Counted from the stretch's first letter, positions 53,107-62,959 are shown. The stretch is DNA of 64,000 nucleotides from Pseudoips prasinana (GCA_951640165.1 OX621255.1:29362001-29426000), one strand, 5' to 3'. Notes: generated by a model from the letters alone, not told the origin. Numbers and translations are program-made.

Positions 53107-53538
53107 GGGTCGTTCTTCTTTTAAACCTATAATTTGAAGAGCATTTTTGGAATTTCTCGGATTTTTTAACATCTATTATATAATAACCTTAAAAAAATAA
53201 AATTTAACTTTTTATAAGTTGCCAGAAGACTACTTAATGCTTCATTGTAGGTTAGCAACGTATTGCGTTTTGTTGTGGTTTACTAGTAAACATTGTGACA
53301 GAGTGGTCGTTTTCTTCGGAGACAGTATTTCACTTTACCACTCTGTCACAATCGTTTGTGACCAAAGATTCGGTATTTTTACATTCACTAACAGGGAATT
53401 TGACAAGTATACTGTGTTGATTATTTAAAGCCAATTCTGGACATCGACTTCCTCTAGGCAATATAAACAATAGCATTCTAAAGGGACGCTTGTTTCAATG
53501 AAGGACAAATCATTGTAGGTAAAAAAGAAGAACGACCC
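53107..53538. mobile_element. MITE-9, 432 bp, TTGT duplication
   Basis: GGGTCGTTCTTCTTTTAAAC and AAAAAAGAAGAACGACCC ends. TTGT at 53103-53106 and 53539-53542; joining the flanks restores a normal SINE sequence. Internal 13-bp inverted pair TGTGACAGAGTGG / CCACTCTGTCACA. Confidence 0.75.
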
Positions 53539-53591
53539 TTGTGTGTTGAGCAAGATTATTTGATCTGCGCCTAAGGGTAATTTATGTATAA

Positions 53592-53904
53592 CTAGCTGTG
53601 CCCCGCAGTTTTACCCGCATTAAACTTTATAAATTATCACAGCTCTTCCCCCGTAGGTGATAGCGTGACAATATGTAGCCTATATGTTGACCCGACCTCT
53701 TAGTAATATACATGCAAAATTTGAAGTAAATCCATGCAGTACTTTTTGAGTTTAGCCCGGACATACATACAGACAAATAGACAAAAATTCTAAAAACTAT
53801 ATTTTCGTCTTCGATATCTATAGTAGATCACGCCTCAAGTATCCTTTAAAAAACAAATTCGATGGACAGTTTTGACTTTCCTACGATTTTATTACATGTA
53901 TAGA
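53592..53904 (-). mobile_element. Helitron-1 copy
   Basis: Minus strand TCTATACATGTAATAAAATC to GGGCACAGCTAG. 313 bp, in a Red intron. Confidence 0.85.
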
Positions 53905-54054
53905 TATGTATATGTATAGATCACAGCTCCTCCCCCGTAGGTGATAGCGTGATAATATGTAGCCTATATATGTTGACCTGACCTCTTAGTAATATAATAA
54001 AGTTTAAAAATTATAAACGGAAAAAACGCGGGTAAAACCGTGGGGCACAGCTAT
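53905..54054. mobile_element. Rearranged Helitron fragment
   Basis: Minus-oriented middle (CACAGCTCCTCCCCCGTAGG ... CTTAGTAATAT) joined to a plus-oriented 3' end (ACGCGGGTAAAACCGTGGGG, CACAGCTA). Confidence 0.6.
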
Positions 54055-54132
54055 TAATTCTATAAGAATAATAATTACAAGGCCATTAAAATCTCTCAAC
54101 TAAATAACCAATACTTTCATAATTATACAAAC

Positions 54133-54299
54133 CTGCTGCCACTCTCTGTCTAGCTCCGCCTTCTCGCTCTTATCCTTGGTCTTCCTTGTCTTGCGTCCGT
54201 CTTGCGTCTTGACTCCGTACTGGAAGGCGGCTTTAGGCAGTGCTTCCTTACTGCTCATGTAGGCTGAATATTCTTCTTGTGTGTCAAAGTCCCAGCGAC
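54133..54299 (-). CDS. Red: Red/IK, penultimate exon
   Basis: Completes a split glycine codon, then RWDFDTQEEYSAYMSSKEAL, the PKAAFQYGVK block and an R/K/E-rich stretch ending EWQQ. This is the most conserved C-terminal block of RED proteins. Acceptor TTTATTCTAG|GTCGC, donor CAG|GTTTGT. The open frame extends into flanking intron on both sides, which is not coding. Confidence 0.95.
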
Positions 54300-54480
54300 C
54301 TAGAATAAAGAGAAATTCGGCATTAAAGTCATCAATATGGATAACAAGTCTAGTAGACACGTGGATTCGACATATTGCTTCAGAGATTTCAGAGTTGTGC
54401 CCCACACCATAGATAGATAGAATTCTCTTTATTGTACACACTCAAACAGAATGAAATTACATCGGATATAAAGAAAATAA

Positions 54481-54714
54481 TGACGCCAGCACATCCAGCT
54501 AACCCAATCTGTCAAATTTATTTTTTAGATTTTCAACTTTATCTCTTCTGGTTTAAAATCTTTATTCCTCAAAATAATACCATTCACTTATATGAGAAAC
54601 ATATTTAACAAAGTAAACAAAAATTTCTTAAATATTAATCTCTTAAGCATAAGGTTCACTTTCAATTGGGGAAATTTGACAGATTGGGGTAGCTTGATGT
54701 GCTGGCGTCTGTAC
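54481..54714. mobile_element. MITE-1 copy with about 100-bp insertion
   Basis: TGACGCCAGCACATCCAGCT and GATGTGCTGGCGTCTGTAC ends. The core is interrupted at about 54543-54645 by AT-rich sequence absent from the other copies. Confidence 0.75.
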
Positions 54715-55384
54715 AACGGGCGATCTCTTCCAGACAACCTTTGGGTGGATGAGAATTGTAAGTAAAGTACACAGCAGCAGGAGTGCAACAAATAAATTAT
54801 ACTAAGGAACTGTGATTTAAATATATTGCAGACAAAATAATTAGTATGACTTTAAAAATAAAAGTATGTTAATAAACATATCATATACTGATTATATTCA
54901 GGTGTCAAGTAATTATGAACATAGGTAGTGATCCTTAACAAGCTCGTTGAACGTAGGGAGAGTCTGGGCACGAGATCAAAGGTCGGCAGAGCATTCCACA
55001 ATCAAACAGCTTGCACAACAAATGACTTATCCATGAATATGGTAGAATGTGTAGGTATATGCAGCTTCAAGTCATTTGCTGACCTTAGGAATCGCGAAAA
55101 AATTTAGTATTTCTATCTAGATTGTCGGCTCTTAGACGCAAGTGCCCACTATCCGCGCACAGCTATCGACTGACTATCGCGACCGCGCGTGCGCAAGAGA
55201 TGACATAATGCTTCCTTCTCTTTCACTCACAGACACTAGTGTGTTACTTGTAAAACACCAACAACCTCGCACGACTATATAGCTAATATTATAAGCAACA
55301 ACTTTTGTTTTACGAATTCGGACAAAACTCAATACATGAAAAAAATATTAAAAGTTTTTTTTTTGTACCGTCGTAACATTTCTA

Positions 55385-55724
55385 GGTCTATGTTTCATTC
55401 ATACGACGCTCGGCTCACGTGCTGCTAATAATACAAACACTATCTTCTCCAGATATTTATCTAGTTCATTTCACGGCTTGGCGTAGGTAAATATGGAAAC
55501 CTAATTGCATATTGGCGGCAGTAATTTCTGCGAGGCGCGTAGAGTTATAAACATTCAAAGGGGAAACTAAATTAATACTTATTTTTGTACGAAAATAAAA
55601 TTTAATCCAATTATCAAATACAATTTTTCACAAGCCGTCAAGTTAACTAGATAAATAACTGGAAGAAAGTGTTTTTATTATTAGAAGCGCGCGAGCGGAG
55701 CGTCGTATGAATGAAACATAGACC
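55385..55724. mobile_element. MITE-8, 340 bp, TA duplication
   Basis: GGTCTATGTTTCATTCATAC and GTATGAATGAAACATAGACC ends, flanked by TA at 55383-55384 and 55725-55726 (mariner-like). It abuts the SINE-D tail. Confidence 0.75.
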
Positions 55725-55726
55725 TA

Positions 55727-56104
55727 ATAATAATGTCCTCCTAGCCGAATTCGGCCACGGCGGCCAGTCTCAACAAAGATTGGCCATCAGCGCGGGACAT
55801 ATTATAGTGCTCAAGTGTGTGCGCAAACACAGGAGCACTTTCTATTCCATCACTATCATGATCCGGTGGGACGCCTTAGCGACACGACCGGAAAGAGGTC
55901 AGGCTCAGGACCGACGGCTTTTCGTGCTCTCCGAGGCACGGGGGTATAATACCGCCAACTCCCAGACAAAGTCTGGGAGTAGGCTGAGAAATTTGTCTTT
56001 TTACGTAAAAGTCCCAAAATCACTTTTGGCCCGACCCAGGATTTGAACCCAGGACCTCATTAACTGCGGGTGAAAACGCTACCGCTAGACCAACGAGGCA
56101 GTCA
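55727..56104 (-). mobile_element. SINE-D copy, full length
   Basis: Minus strand head GCCTCGTTGGTCTAGCGG, B box GGGTTCAAATCCTGG, body with the self-complementary CTCCCAGACTTTGTCTGGGAG hairpin-forming region, tail CTAGGAGGACATTATTATT. The frame at 55711-56046 is antisense. Confidence 0.8.
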
Positions 56105-56289
56105 AACAACATAGACCTACAAACGTTACGACAATACAACAGAATTTTTTTTTGTTAATTATAATATATTGAGTTATGTCCGAACCCATAGAACAAAAGT
56201 TGTTGCTTATAGTGTTACCTTTATATTCCTGCGAGCTTGTTGGTGTTTTACAAATAACCCTGTCTATGAATATTTATAATAAACGTTAC

Positions 56290-56484
56290 CAATGGGCCCC
56301 TTCTTATTCCCAGCATCCATCTTGGTATAGTCCACTTCATCATCAGAGTCATCGATAGCGTCATCCATTTCCCTCAGGCCGGGGTAGCACTCGGCGTAGC
56401 CCTCGGGCTCCGCAGCCAGTCGGGACAGCAGCGCTGCAGAACGACGGGACCGGTCTTCCACCCCACGACCGGGACCGCGAATTT
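56290..56484 (-). CDS. Red: Red/IK, exon with YAECYPG block
   Basis: Acceptor TTTTTCAG|AAATTC. The first two bases complete a glutamate codon begun in the previous exon, which fixes that exon's donor. Encodes an arginine-rich start, then GYAECYPGLREMDDAIDDSD, a DDEVDYTKMD acidic block and NKKGPI, the hallmark segment preceding RWDFDTQEEY in the family. Donor ATTG|GTAACG, phase 1. Confidence 0.95.
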
Positions 56485-57290
56485 CTGAAAAAGAAAGACA
56501 TACAGCTTAGATACGATTGAAATCAAGATCAATAGTCATTTATTCCGTTAAAATATTACATTTGTGTGGAATCGACATTTTTTTTTACCCTACCGTGCAG
56601 TGCATGACGTACCAGCTACTGAGAAACACTGCCAGAAAATTCAGTAGGAATCCTTTTTTAAAATATTTATTTCTTACATAAAATGACATTGTATTGAAAT
56701 GTGTTAATTTAGAGCGACTCAATCCCAAGCTGTTTTGTCACTTAAATAATCAGAAGTTTTGTAGTAAGCCCTGCTACACAATTTGGCTTTTATAATTCTT
56801 TTAAACTTATTCATAGACATTTCTCGGATATCACTGGGAAGTTTGTTATAGAATCTTATTGAGAAAAGATCTTCAAAGAAGGAGGTTTACAGTTTACAGG
56901 TGTTCACCGTGAGTTATTCAACCTAACCATAAAGTTCCATTACACCATCTTTTAAATGTAAAAAAAATTCGGAAACATAAACGTGTAATTTCTTTAAGAA
57001 CGAAAACTGCAATAATTTGCTGACATTTTTTTAAATAATCCTTTTTTACGTGACGAGAACGTTAGGAAGTGCGATCAGGCGATGCGAACAGAAGTTGAGA
57101 GGGAGATATAAGATAGTGAAAGAGATATAGAAAGATAGTTACAGATTTTTTCTTTCTCTCATAGCCAGTTACATCTCGTATATCTAAGTTCTACTTCAGT
57201 TCTAAAGGACTATAATTTAGCACATATAGTGGCGGTATTTCCAATAATCTTTCCTCAGTTGAAGCCTATAACATTAAATATAGTTATTAT
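56485..57290 (-). other. Red intron, 3' half
   Basis: 56719-56880 (minus) is a LINE ORF2 C-terminal scrap: FYNKLPSDIREMSMNKFKRI and a YYKTSDYLSD block ending in a stop. 57050-57170 is rich in AGA/GATA tracts. The rest is unrecognised. Confidence 0.55.
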
Positions 57291-59134
57291 CGGCTTGTCG
57301 AAGTACCCGCTCGTGTCAGTACATACAAGTGTGTCGTGCGCTACCTTCCTGCGTGTCGTGCGCCGGCTTGTCGAAGTACCCGCTCGTGTCAGTACATACA
57401 AGTGTGTCGTGCGCTACCTTCCTGCGTGTCGTGCGCCGGCTTGTCGAAGTACCCGCTCGTGTCAGTACATACAAGTGTGTCGTGCGCTACCTTCCTGCGT
57501 GTCGTGCGCCGGCTTGTCGAAGTACCCGCTCGTGTCAGTACATACAAGTGTGTCGTGCGCTACCTTCCTGCGTGTCGTGCGCCGGCTTGTCGAAGTACCC
57601 GCTCGTGTCAGTACATACAAGTGTGTCGTGCGCTACCTTCCTGCGTGTCGTGCGCCGGCTTGTCGAAGTACCCGCTCGTGTCAGTACATACAAGTGTGTC
57701 GTGCGCTACCTTCCTGCGTGTCGTGCGCCGGCTTGTCGAAGTACCCGCTCGTGTCAGTACATACAAGTGTGTCGTGCGCTACCTTCCTGCGTGTCGTGCG
57801 CCGGCTTGTCGAAGTACCCGCTCGTGTCAGTACATACAAGTGTGTCGTGCGCTACCTTCCTGCGTGTCGTGCGCCGGCTTGTCGAAGTACCCGCTCGTGT
57901 CAGTACATACAAGTGTGTCGTGCGCTACCTTCCTGCGTGTCGTGCGCCGGCTTGTCGAAGTACCCGCTCGTGTCAGTACATACAAGTGTGTCGTGCGCTA
58001 CCTTCCTGCGTGTCGTGCGCCGGCTTGTCGAAGTACCCGCTCGTGTCAGTACATACAAGTGTGTCGTGCGCTACCTTCCTGCGTGTCGTGCGCCGGCTTG
58101 TCGAAGTACCCGCTCGTGTCAGTACATACAAGTGTGTCGTGCGCTACCTTCCTGCGTGTCGTGCGCCGGCTTGTCGAAGTACCCGCTCGTGTCAGTACAT
58201 ACAAGTGTGTCGTGCGCTACCTTCCTGCGTGTCGTGCGCCGGCTTGTCGAAGTACCCGCTCGTGTCAGTACATACAAGTGTGTCGTGCGCTACCTTCCTG
58301 CGTGTCGTGCGCCGGCTTGTCGAAGTACCCGCTCGTGTCAGTACATACAAGTGTGTCGTGCGCTACCTTCCTGCGTGTCGTGCGCCGGCTTGTCGAAGTA
58401 CCCGCTCGTGTCAGTACATACAAGTGTGTCGTGCGCTACCTTCCTGCGTGTCGTGCGCCGGCTTGTCGAAGTACCCGCTCGTGTCAGTACATACAAGTGT
58501 GTCGTGCGCTACCTTCCTGCGTGTCGTGCGCCGGCTTGTCGAAGTACCCGCTCGTGTCAGTACATACAAGTGTGTCGTGCGCTACCTTCCTGCGTGTCGT
58601 GCGCCGGCTTGTCGAAGTACCCGCTCGTGTCAGTACATACAAGTGTGTCGTGCGCTACCTTCCTGCGTGTCGTGCGCCGGCTTGTCGAAGTACCCGCTCG
58701 TGTCAGTACATACAAGTGTGTCGTGCGCTACCTTCCTGCGTGTCGTGCGCCGGCTTGTCGAAGTACCCGCTCGTGTCAGTACATACAAGTGTGTCGTGCG
58801 CTACCTTCCTGCGTGTCGTGCGCCGGCTTGTCGAAGTACCCGCTCGTGTCAGTACATACAAGTGTGTCGTGCGCTACCTTCCTGCGTGTCGTGCGCCGGC
58901 TTGTCGAAGTACCCGCTCGTGTCAGTACATACAAGTGTGTCGTGCGCTACCTTCCTGCGTGTCGTGCGCCGGCTTGTCGAAGTACCCGCTCGTGTCAGTA
59001 CATACAAGTGTGTCGTGCGCTACCTTCCTGCGTGTCGTGCGCCGGCTTGTCGAAGTACCCGCTCGTGTCAGTACATACAAGTGTGTCGTGCGCTACCTTC
59101 CTGCGTGTCGTGCGCCGGCTTGTCGAAGTACCCG
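57291..59134 (-). repeat. 73-bp minisatellite, about 25 copies, spanning a Red splice donor
   Basis: GGCTTGTCGAAGTACCC recurs 26 times at exact 73-bp spacing from 57292 to 59117, with no differences seen between units. On the minus strand each unit is 37 nt of Red exon 3' end plus 36 nt of intron start, so each contains GGAAG|GTAGCG. Each unit also has an internal near-duplication GCGCACGACAC. The 5'-most copy (59097) is the functional exon end; 24 further donors follow in the intron. The plus strand has no stop in the unit, so long open frames run in all three phases. Confidence 0.97.
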
Positions 59135-59241
59135 CCAGCCCGCGGTCGCTCGTCGCGCCGCTCGTGCCGCTCGCCTGCTGTGTACTCGCCGATCTCGCCG
59201 TAGATCGACTCGTCCTGACGACCCTTTTCTGTTGGTTTGTC
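59097..59241 (-). CDS. Red: Red/IK, exon whose donor seeds the minisatellite
   Basis: Acceptor ATATTTCAG|GAC, phase 0 after KLKKTK of the previous exon. Encodes DKPTEKGRQDESIYGEIGEY, an arginine/glutamate-rich segment (GERHERRDERPR), then GGYFDKPAHDTQE and the first base of a split codon. RED proteins of other animals carry RE/RD repeats about here; this version keeps only a short remnant. The donor GAAG|GTAGCG is weak at +5 and +6. Reading past it gives a TGA after 30 nt. The adjacent out-of-frame 87-codon frame is not real. Confidence 0.92.
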
Positions 59242-59515
59242 CTGAAATATAAACGCAATTAGACAAAATCATAATGGTAACAATTCTCTTTAACAGGAAT
59301 CTGAAAAAGAAAACACGCTGAACATCGCACCGGTCGGCTAAGTCTACTGAAAAAAGGCATAACCAAATTAGAGCTCTCGATGGGGTTGAACCAATACTGA
59401 TGTAACAAATTAAGCATTTGTTAGTTTAGTATTCGATACGTATGCACGTAAATCGGCATGTAATACACACATACTTAGTACTAACGAATGCATAGTTATC
59501 AAAATATAATTAACA

Positions 59516-60005
59516 TATCCTTAAATAGCCAATACACACATACTTATCAAATACTAACAAACTGATGTCTTCGTATCGAATATTTAACACTATTTAACAA
59601 TCTTTTACACACACTAATGTAAATGTATTATTATAGGACAATTTGCATACCATGCCCTGATTGGTTTGTTACCGATTCACATACACAAATACTACTTATG
59701 TGTGCGTTGGTGCCTGGTATGGATATCTTTTATGCTTTGTATACTTATAGAATTGTAACAAACGAGTGCTATCGCATCGTATATTTATTTAAGAAACCCT
59801 TAAATAGAGTATACACAATATTTATCGAATACTAACAAACTAATGCCATCGTATCGAATATTTAACTAACAAATCCTTCAATAGCGAATATACACGTACT
59901 TATCGAATACTAACAAACGAATGTCATCGTATCGAATATTTAACCAACTAATCCTTAAGTAGCTACTTATCGAACGCACTTATCGTATACTTAACTATCA
60001 AATCC
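59516..60005. repeat. Decayed 77-bp tandem repeat
   Basis: Units at 59516, 59796, 59873 and 59950 share CCTTAAATAG, ACTTATCGAATACTAACAAA and ATCGTATCGAATATTTAAC. The last three are contiguous at 77-bp spacing; the first is about 200 bp away. Unrelated to the 73-bp array. Confidence 0.75.
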
Positions 60006-60390
60006 TGAGAACGCGTTTGCTCATGTAATGAATGAACATTTAATAGGGAATTCTGGTAAGTAATCGCCTCAGATTAGACTAAAGATAGATTAGTATAAAT
60101 TTAGTTTTTTTTAATTTAGTAGAATTTTTGTAGCGCTTCCAGGATGTTCACCGAGGCCAGGGTTGATGGTTTTCATGCAATTATACGGAAACGGTGCGCT
60201 TCTGTTCTCGGTAGAATAAGTGCTAGCTCCCACAGCATCCTGAGTGTATTGTGTGATAGATGGGACAGCCCCATGCTGGCTCACTGGATACGGCTGCACA
60301 CGTAGATGTCAGTCGTTTCAAGTTTATATTATATTATTATAAAAGACACTCTTAAACAAAAGTATAAGAGTGTCTTTTACTAACACTTTA

Positions 60391-60790
60391 GTCTTTTCGC
60401 CATAAGATGAGTTCCCTGACAGTTCATTTTTTTCGGTGGAACGCATACTACTTTAGACGAATAAAAAATTAACTGGCAAAAAATTTAAAAAATAAATGAT
60501 TAAGAAAATATTGCCTTTCGTAAATTACTAAGAAAATTATTGTAGTTATAATTAACTGTTAATAAATTAAGTAAATAAAATAAAAAAGTATAAATCTTAA
60601 AAATGTCTAATGCGTTGAACGGAACGTCGGCCAATAGAGATTGACGCTACTCATAGATTGACACTAATCCGATTCCATTTTCTTTGCCAACTGAATCGAT
60701 ATTATAAAAAATCGATTATATTTCGTTAGGTCACGTCACTATAATTGTCAGACAAGAACTGTCAGGGAACTCATCTTATGGCGAAAAGAC
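60391..60790. mobile_element. MITE-7, 400 bp, perfect 34-bp TIRs, TA duplication
   Basis: GTCTTTTCGCCATAAGATGA... on the left and ...TCATCTTATGGCGAAAAGAC on the right are perfect inverted copies over 34 bp, flanked by TA (60389-60390, 60791-60792). Mariner-like, non-coding, recent by TIR identity. Confidence 0.85.
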
Positions 60791-60906
60791 TATAGGTTAA
60801 GACTTACTAACAATAAATGGATTTGATCTGAAATAAACTAATTAATAATAATAAAATGGGAAAAGAGATCTCGTAGCTGAGAAAACTCATGTAACTGCCA
60901 ACTTAC

Positions 60907-61150
60907 CTTAGTTTTCTTGAGCTTCCTATGTCTCCCATGCCTTAGGTAAGAGAAGATCTGCGCCAACTTATCCAGCACCACATCATTAGCGCTAGAGGCG
61001 GAACTCCTCTCATCCATCTCGGGCACATCAGCTTTACTTCGGGTAAGAGTAGTGGGGATATCGCTATCTATGGTCCCTTCTTCGTCCAACTCCACTACAT
61101 AAGCCATGCGGCCAGGCGCGAACATCTCGTTACGAATCACTTTTTTAGCC
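60907..61150 (-). CDS. Red: Red/IK, exon with the FAPGRMAYVV core
   Basis: The first base completes a lysine codon. Then AKKVIRNEMFAPGRMAYVVE, DIPTTLTRSKADVPEMDE and LDKLAQIFSYLRHGRHRKLK. The R(N/E)E(M/L)F-PGRMAYVV and DIPTTL-RSKAD motifs identify RED/IK unambiguously. Acceptor ATTCACAG|GGC, donor AAG|GTAAGT, phase 0. Confidence 0.97.
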
Positions 61151-61224
61151 CTGTGAATATTTAAGACATTCTAATACCAGCCAGTTCAGAATAAAATAAT
61201 ATGTATGTCATCTCAAAGACTTGA

Positions 61225-61425
61225 CTGCACGTGTGGCGCAGCAGCCAAGACAGTCGCCTTGCCGCTTCGTGTCGCGGATTCGAGTCCCGCGCCGGACTAC
61301 TATTTGTGTGACCCACAAATGGTTGTTCTGAGTCTGGATGTAATCTGTGTCCGTCTATTGTGTTTGTAACGTACCCCGCGACACAGAGACTAGAATCCCT
61401 AGTGCAAGCGTTGTCTTTAAAAAAA
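61225..61425 (+). mobile_element. SINE-C copy in a Red intron
   Basis: GCACGTGTGGCGCAGCAG, GATTCGAGTCCCGCGCCGGA, body to GTGCAAGCGTTGTCTT and an A tail. Antisense to Red. Confidence 0.85.
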
Positions 61426-61749
61426 AACAAAGGTGGCGATGCAGTTAGGCGAGTAAAACACCAGCATTTCAATGTATTTTTTTAAGAGGTCATCTGAACG
61501 AGGTCAGAGGAAAGAGACATACCAGAAAACAACATCTACAATCATCACAATACTGGAACGGCCACGGTTCCCAAAATTCCCCGCTCCAGACGACCGCATA
61601 TCGGAACAATGTGTCAAATTCACGTTGCCGAACAGCGCGTCACCGCAGCGCAACTTATAACGCCATGCCGTACCATACTGCGTGCGTATCCAGCACCCGT
61701 TTGATGACCTTTGTGCCAACATTTATTGAGTTTAATCAAAATCGCTTAC
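61426..61749 (-). other. Red intron, GC-balanced and unrecognised
   Basis: Open frames occur on both strands (61472-61660 +, 61504-61722 -) but show no RED homology and lack fitting splice phases. Confidence 0.45.
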
Positions 61750-61814
61750 TTTTGTTCTTGGATCATGTTGTAAATGTTCTTTCCCATTGTTGTGTTAAAC
61801 AGCATCTCTTCTTC
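61750..61814 (-). CDS. Red: Red/IK, 65-nt exon
   Basis: Acceptor GTATTTTCAG|GAA. Encodes EEEMLFNTTMGKNIYNMIQE, then Q and two bases of a lysine codon. Donor AA|GTAAGC. It matches the (K/R)xGRN(V/I)Y region that precedes the NEMFAPGRMAYVV block in the family. Too short to stand out as an open frame; supported by both splice sites and phase. Confidence 0.9.
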
Positions 61815-62002
61815 CTGAAAATACATAGAAAAATGTTTTTCATTTACTAACATTTTATATAAAAACATTGATATCAAACAAAATATTTGGAGTCCAATAA
61901 ATAGTAGCAAAAATGCATTCAGCAGCCAAATATTGTCTACTGCAGTACATTGTTAAATCATTGCCCACTCTTTCAACATTAATCTATATTTCTTTAACTC
62001 AC

Positions 62003-62110
62003 CACGGGTGCCACTTCCTTCTTCTCCTTGACAGGTTCGACGGGCGCGGAGACCAGGCGCTCCATCTCGGCCTCTTGCTCCTGTTCCCTTGTCTGTATCT
62101 CTGACCGGAC
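62003..62110 (-). CDS. Red: Red/IK, most 5' exon in the window
   Basis: Encodes VRSEIQTREQEQEAEMERLV and a P/E/K-rich end (EKKEVAPV), 36 residues, phase 0 at both ends. It corresponds to the family's LLQKVRAEI-like coiled and acidic segment. Acceptor TGATCAG|GTC, donor GTG|GTGAGT. Upstream exons (the N-terminal RED half) lie beyond the right edge. Confidence 0.92.
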
Positions 62111-62959
62111 CTGATCACAAAGGTTAAATATTACGAAAATAACTATTGCTCTTTTTGTAAAAGGGTGGACATATTTCCTAATATAACTGTATGCCAAAAG
62201 TGCCTTAAGGCAGTAAGGCATTTTTGGAATAACCAAACCAACTATAGTCCATATGAGACATGCGGCTCATGTAGGCTGTAGGTAAATTTTGATTTAGCTA
62301 CAGCCTACCTTTAAACTTGACACGTAAAGTTAACCTTGGCAATAAATTGGCTAGAATATTCTGCGTCTATTTTAAATTTGTCTGAATATTTAAATTAATT
62401 TAACAATTCTTTCTTTTATATAGTATCCAGTGATCTCACTTCTCTAGTTTTAAAAATATATATTTAGTGTACTTAATTTTAACCTTGTTATATTAGTGGT
62501 AGTTTCTATCTTTAATTTAGTTAGAAAATATTAAATTCTAGGTAATATAGTGCTTATAGGTTTTTGTTTTGTAATAATATTGTAAGTGTTGTATGCACCT
62601 GTAAAGGCAAATCACACAGAACTTGTCTATATTAATAATATCGTCAAGGGGTACGGTAGACTCGATCTAAACCTTATATGAATAATAAAACATAAATAAA
62701 TATTGATTTTGAGGCGACTACATAATATTCATTCTCTATAATCCGCAAAATTCGGATTATAGAGAATTTCGTTAAATTATTATGGTACTGACAAACAAAC
62801 CACGGTTGCTATCCAAACAAACTACAGTCGCCATCTTGAGTAGTTAATAAACGTTCCGTTTCGTACTAGCTCATAGATAAATGTATTCAAAACCCGATTA
62901 TTTCAATATGTACAACAATCTTACATAATATCTTAACCTCGGGCAAGTGGGTACATTAG
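62111..62959 (-). other. Red intron, no exon recognised
   Basis: AT-rich. A 15-bp-arm inverted pair (ATTCTCTATAATCCG / CGGATTATAGAGAAT) lies at about 62731-62767. AAGATGGCG on the minus strand at about 62831-62839 is YY1-like but intronic. Confidence 0.45.

Larger units (their letters stand above)
52942..54132 (-). other. Last Red intron, filled with repeats
   Basis: Holds a tRNA-like SINE scrap at about 53030-53106 and 53539-53575 split by MITE-9, a Helitron-1 (53592-53904), and a rearranged Helitron piece (53905-54054). The 53219-53428 open frame lies within MITE-9 and is not an exon. Confidence 0.6.
54300..56289 (-). other. Red intron with MITE-1, MITE-8 and SINE-D
   Basis: Contains MITE-1 (54481-54714), MITE-8 (55385-55724) and a full SINE-D (55727-56104). 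54940-55130 may be a LINE scrap; 55130-55380 is unrecognised. Confidence 0.6.
59242..60906 (-). other. Red intron with a decayed tandem repeat and MITE-7
   Basis: Holds a 77-bp decayed tandem array (59516-60005), a short hairpin (60341-60378) and MITE-7 (60391-60790). A minus frame at 60111-60299 has no homology I can name; its end (NPGLGEHPGSATKILLN) recalls LINE tails. Confidence 0.55.

Noticed and set aside
54100..54441. Full 113-codon minus frame as a stand-alone gene
   Set aside because: Only 54133-54299 is coding; the rest is intron on both sides of a Red exon.
57291..59134. CRISPR-like array
   Set aside because: Direct 73-bp repeats without spacers, in an animal gene; it is a minisatellite.
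58995..59258. Minus-strand 87-codon frame over the Red exon
   Set aside because: Wrong phase. The true frame starts at 59241 after an AG acceptor and encodes DKPTEKGRQDES.
57229..59262. Three overlapping plus-strand open frames of 624-677 codons
   Set aside because: They lie over the 73-bp array. The unit has no stop on the plus strand, so all three phases stay open and give the same cyclic peptide. The real gene is on the minus strand.
60111..60299. Extra Red exon
   Set aside because: The flanking Red exons already join in phase (KLKKTK to DKPTEK), and the sequence has no RED similarity.
61504..61722. Extra Red exon in the 61.5-61.7 kb intron
   Set aside because: Exons 61750-61814 and 60907-61150 join exactly through a split lysine codon, leaving no room for it.
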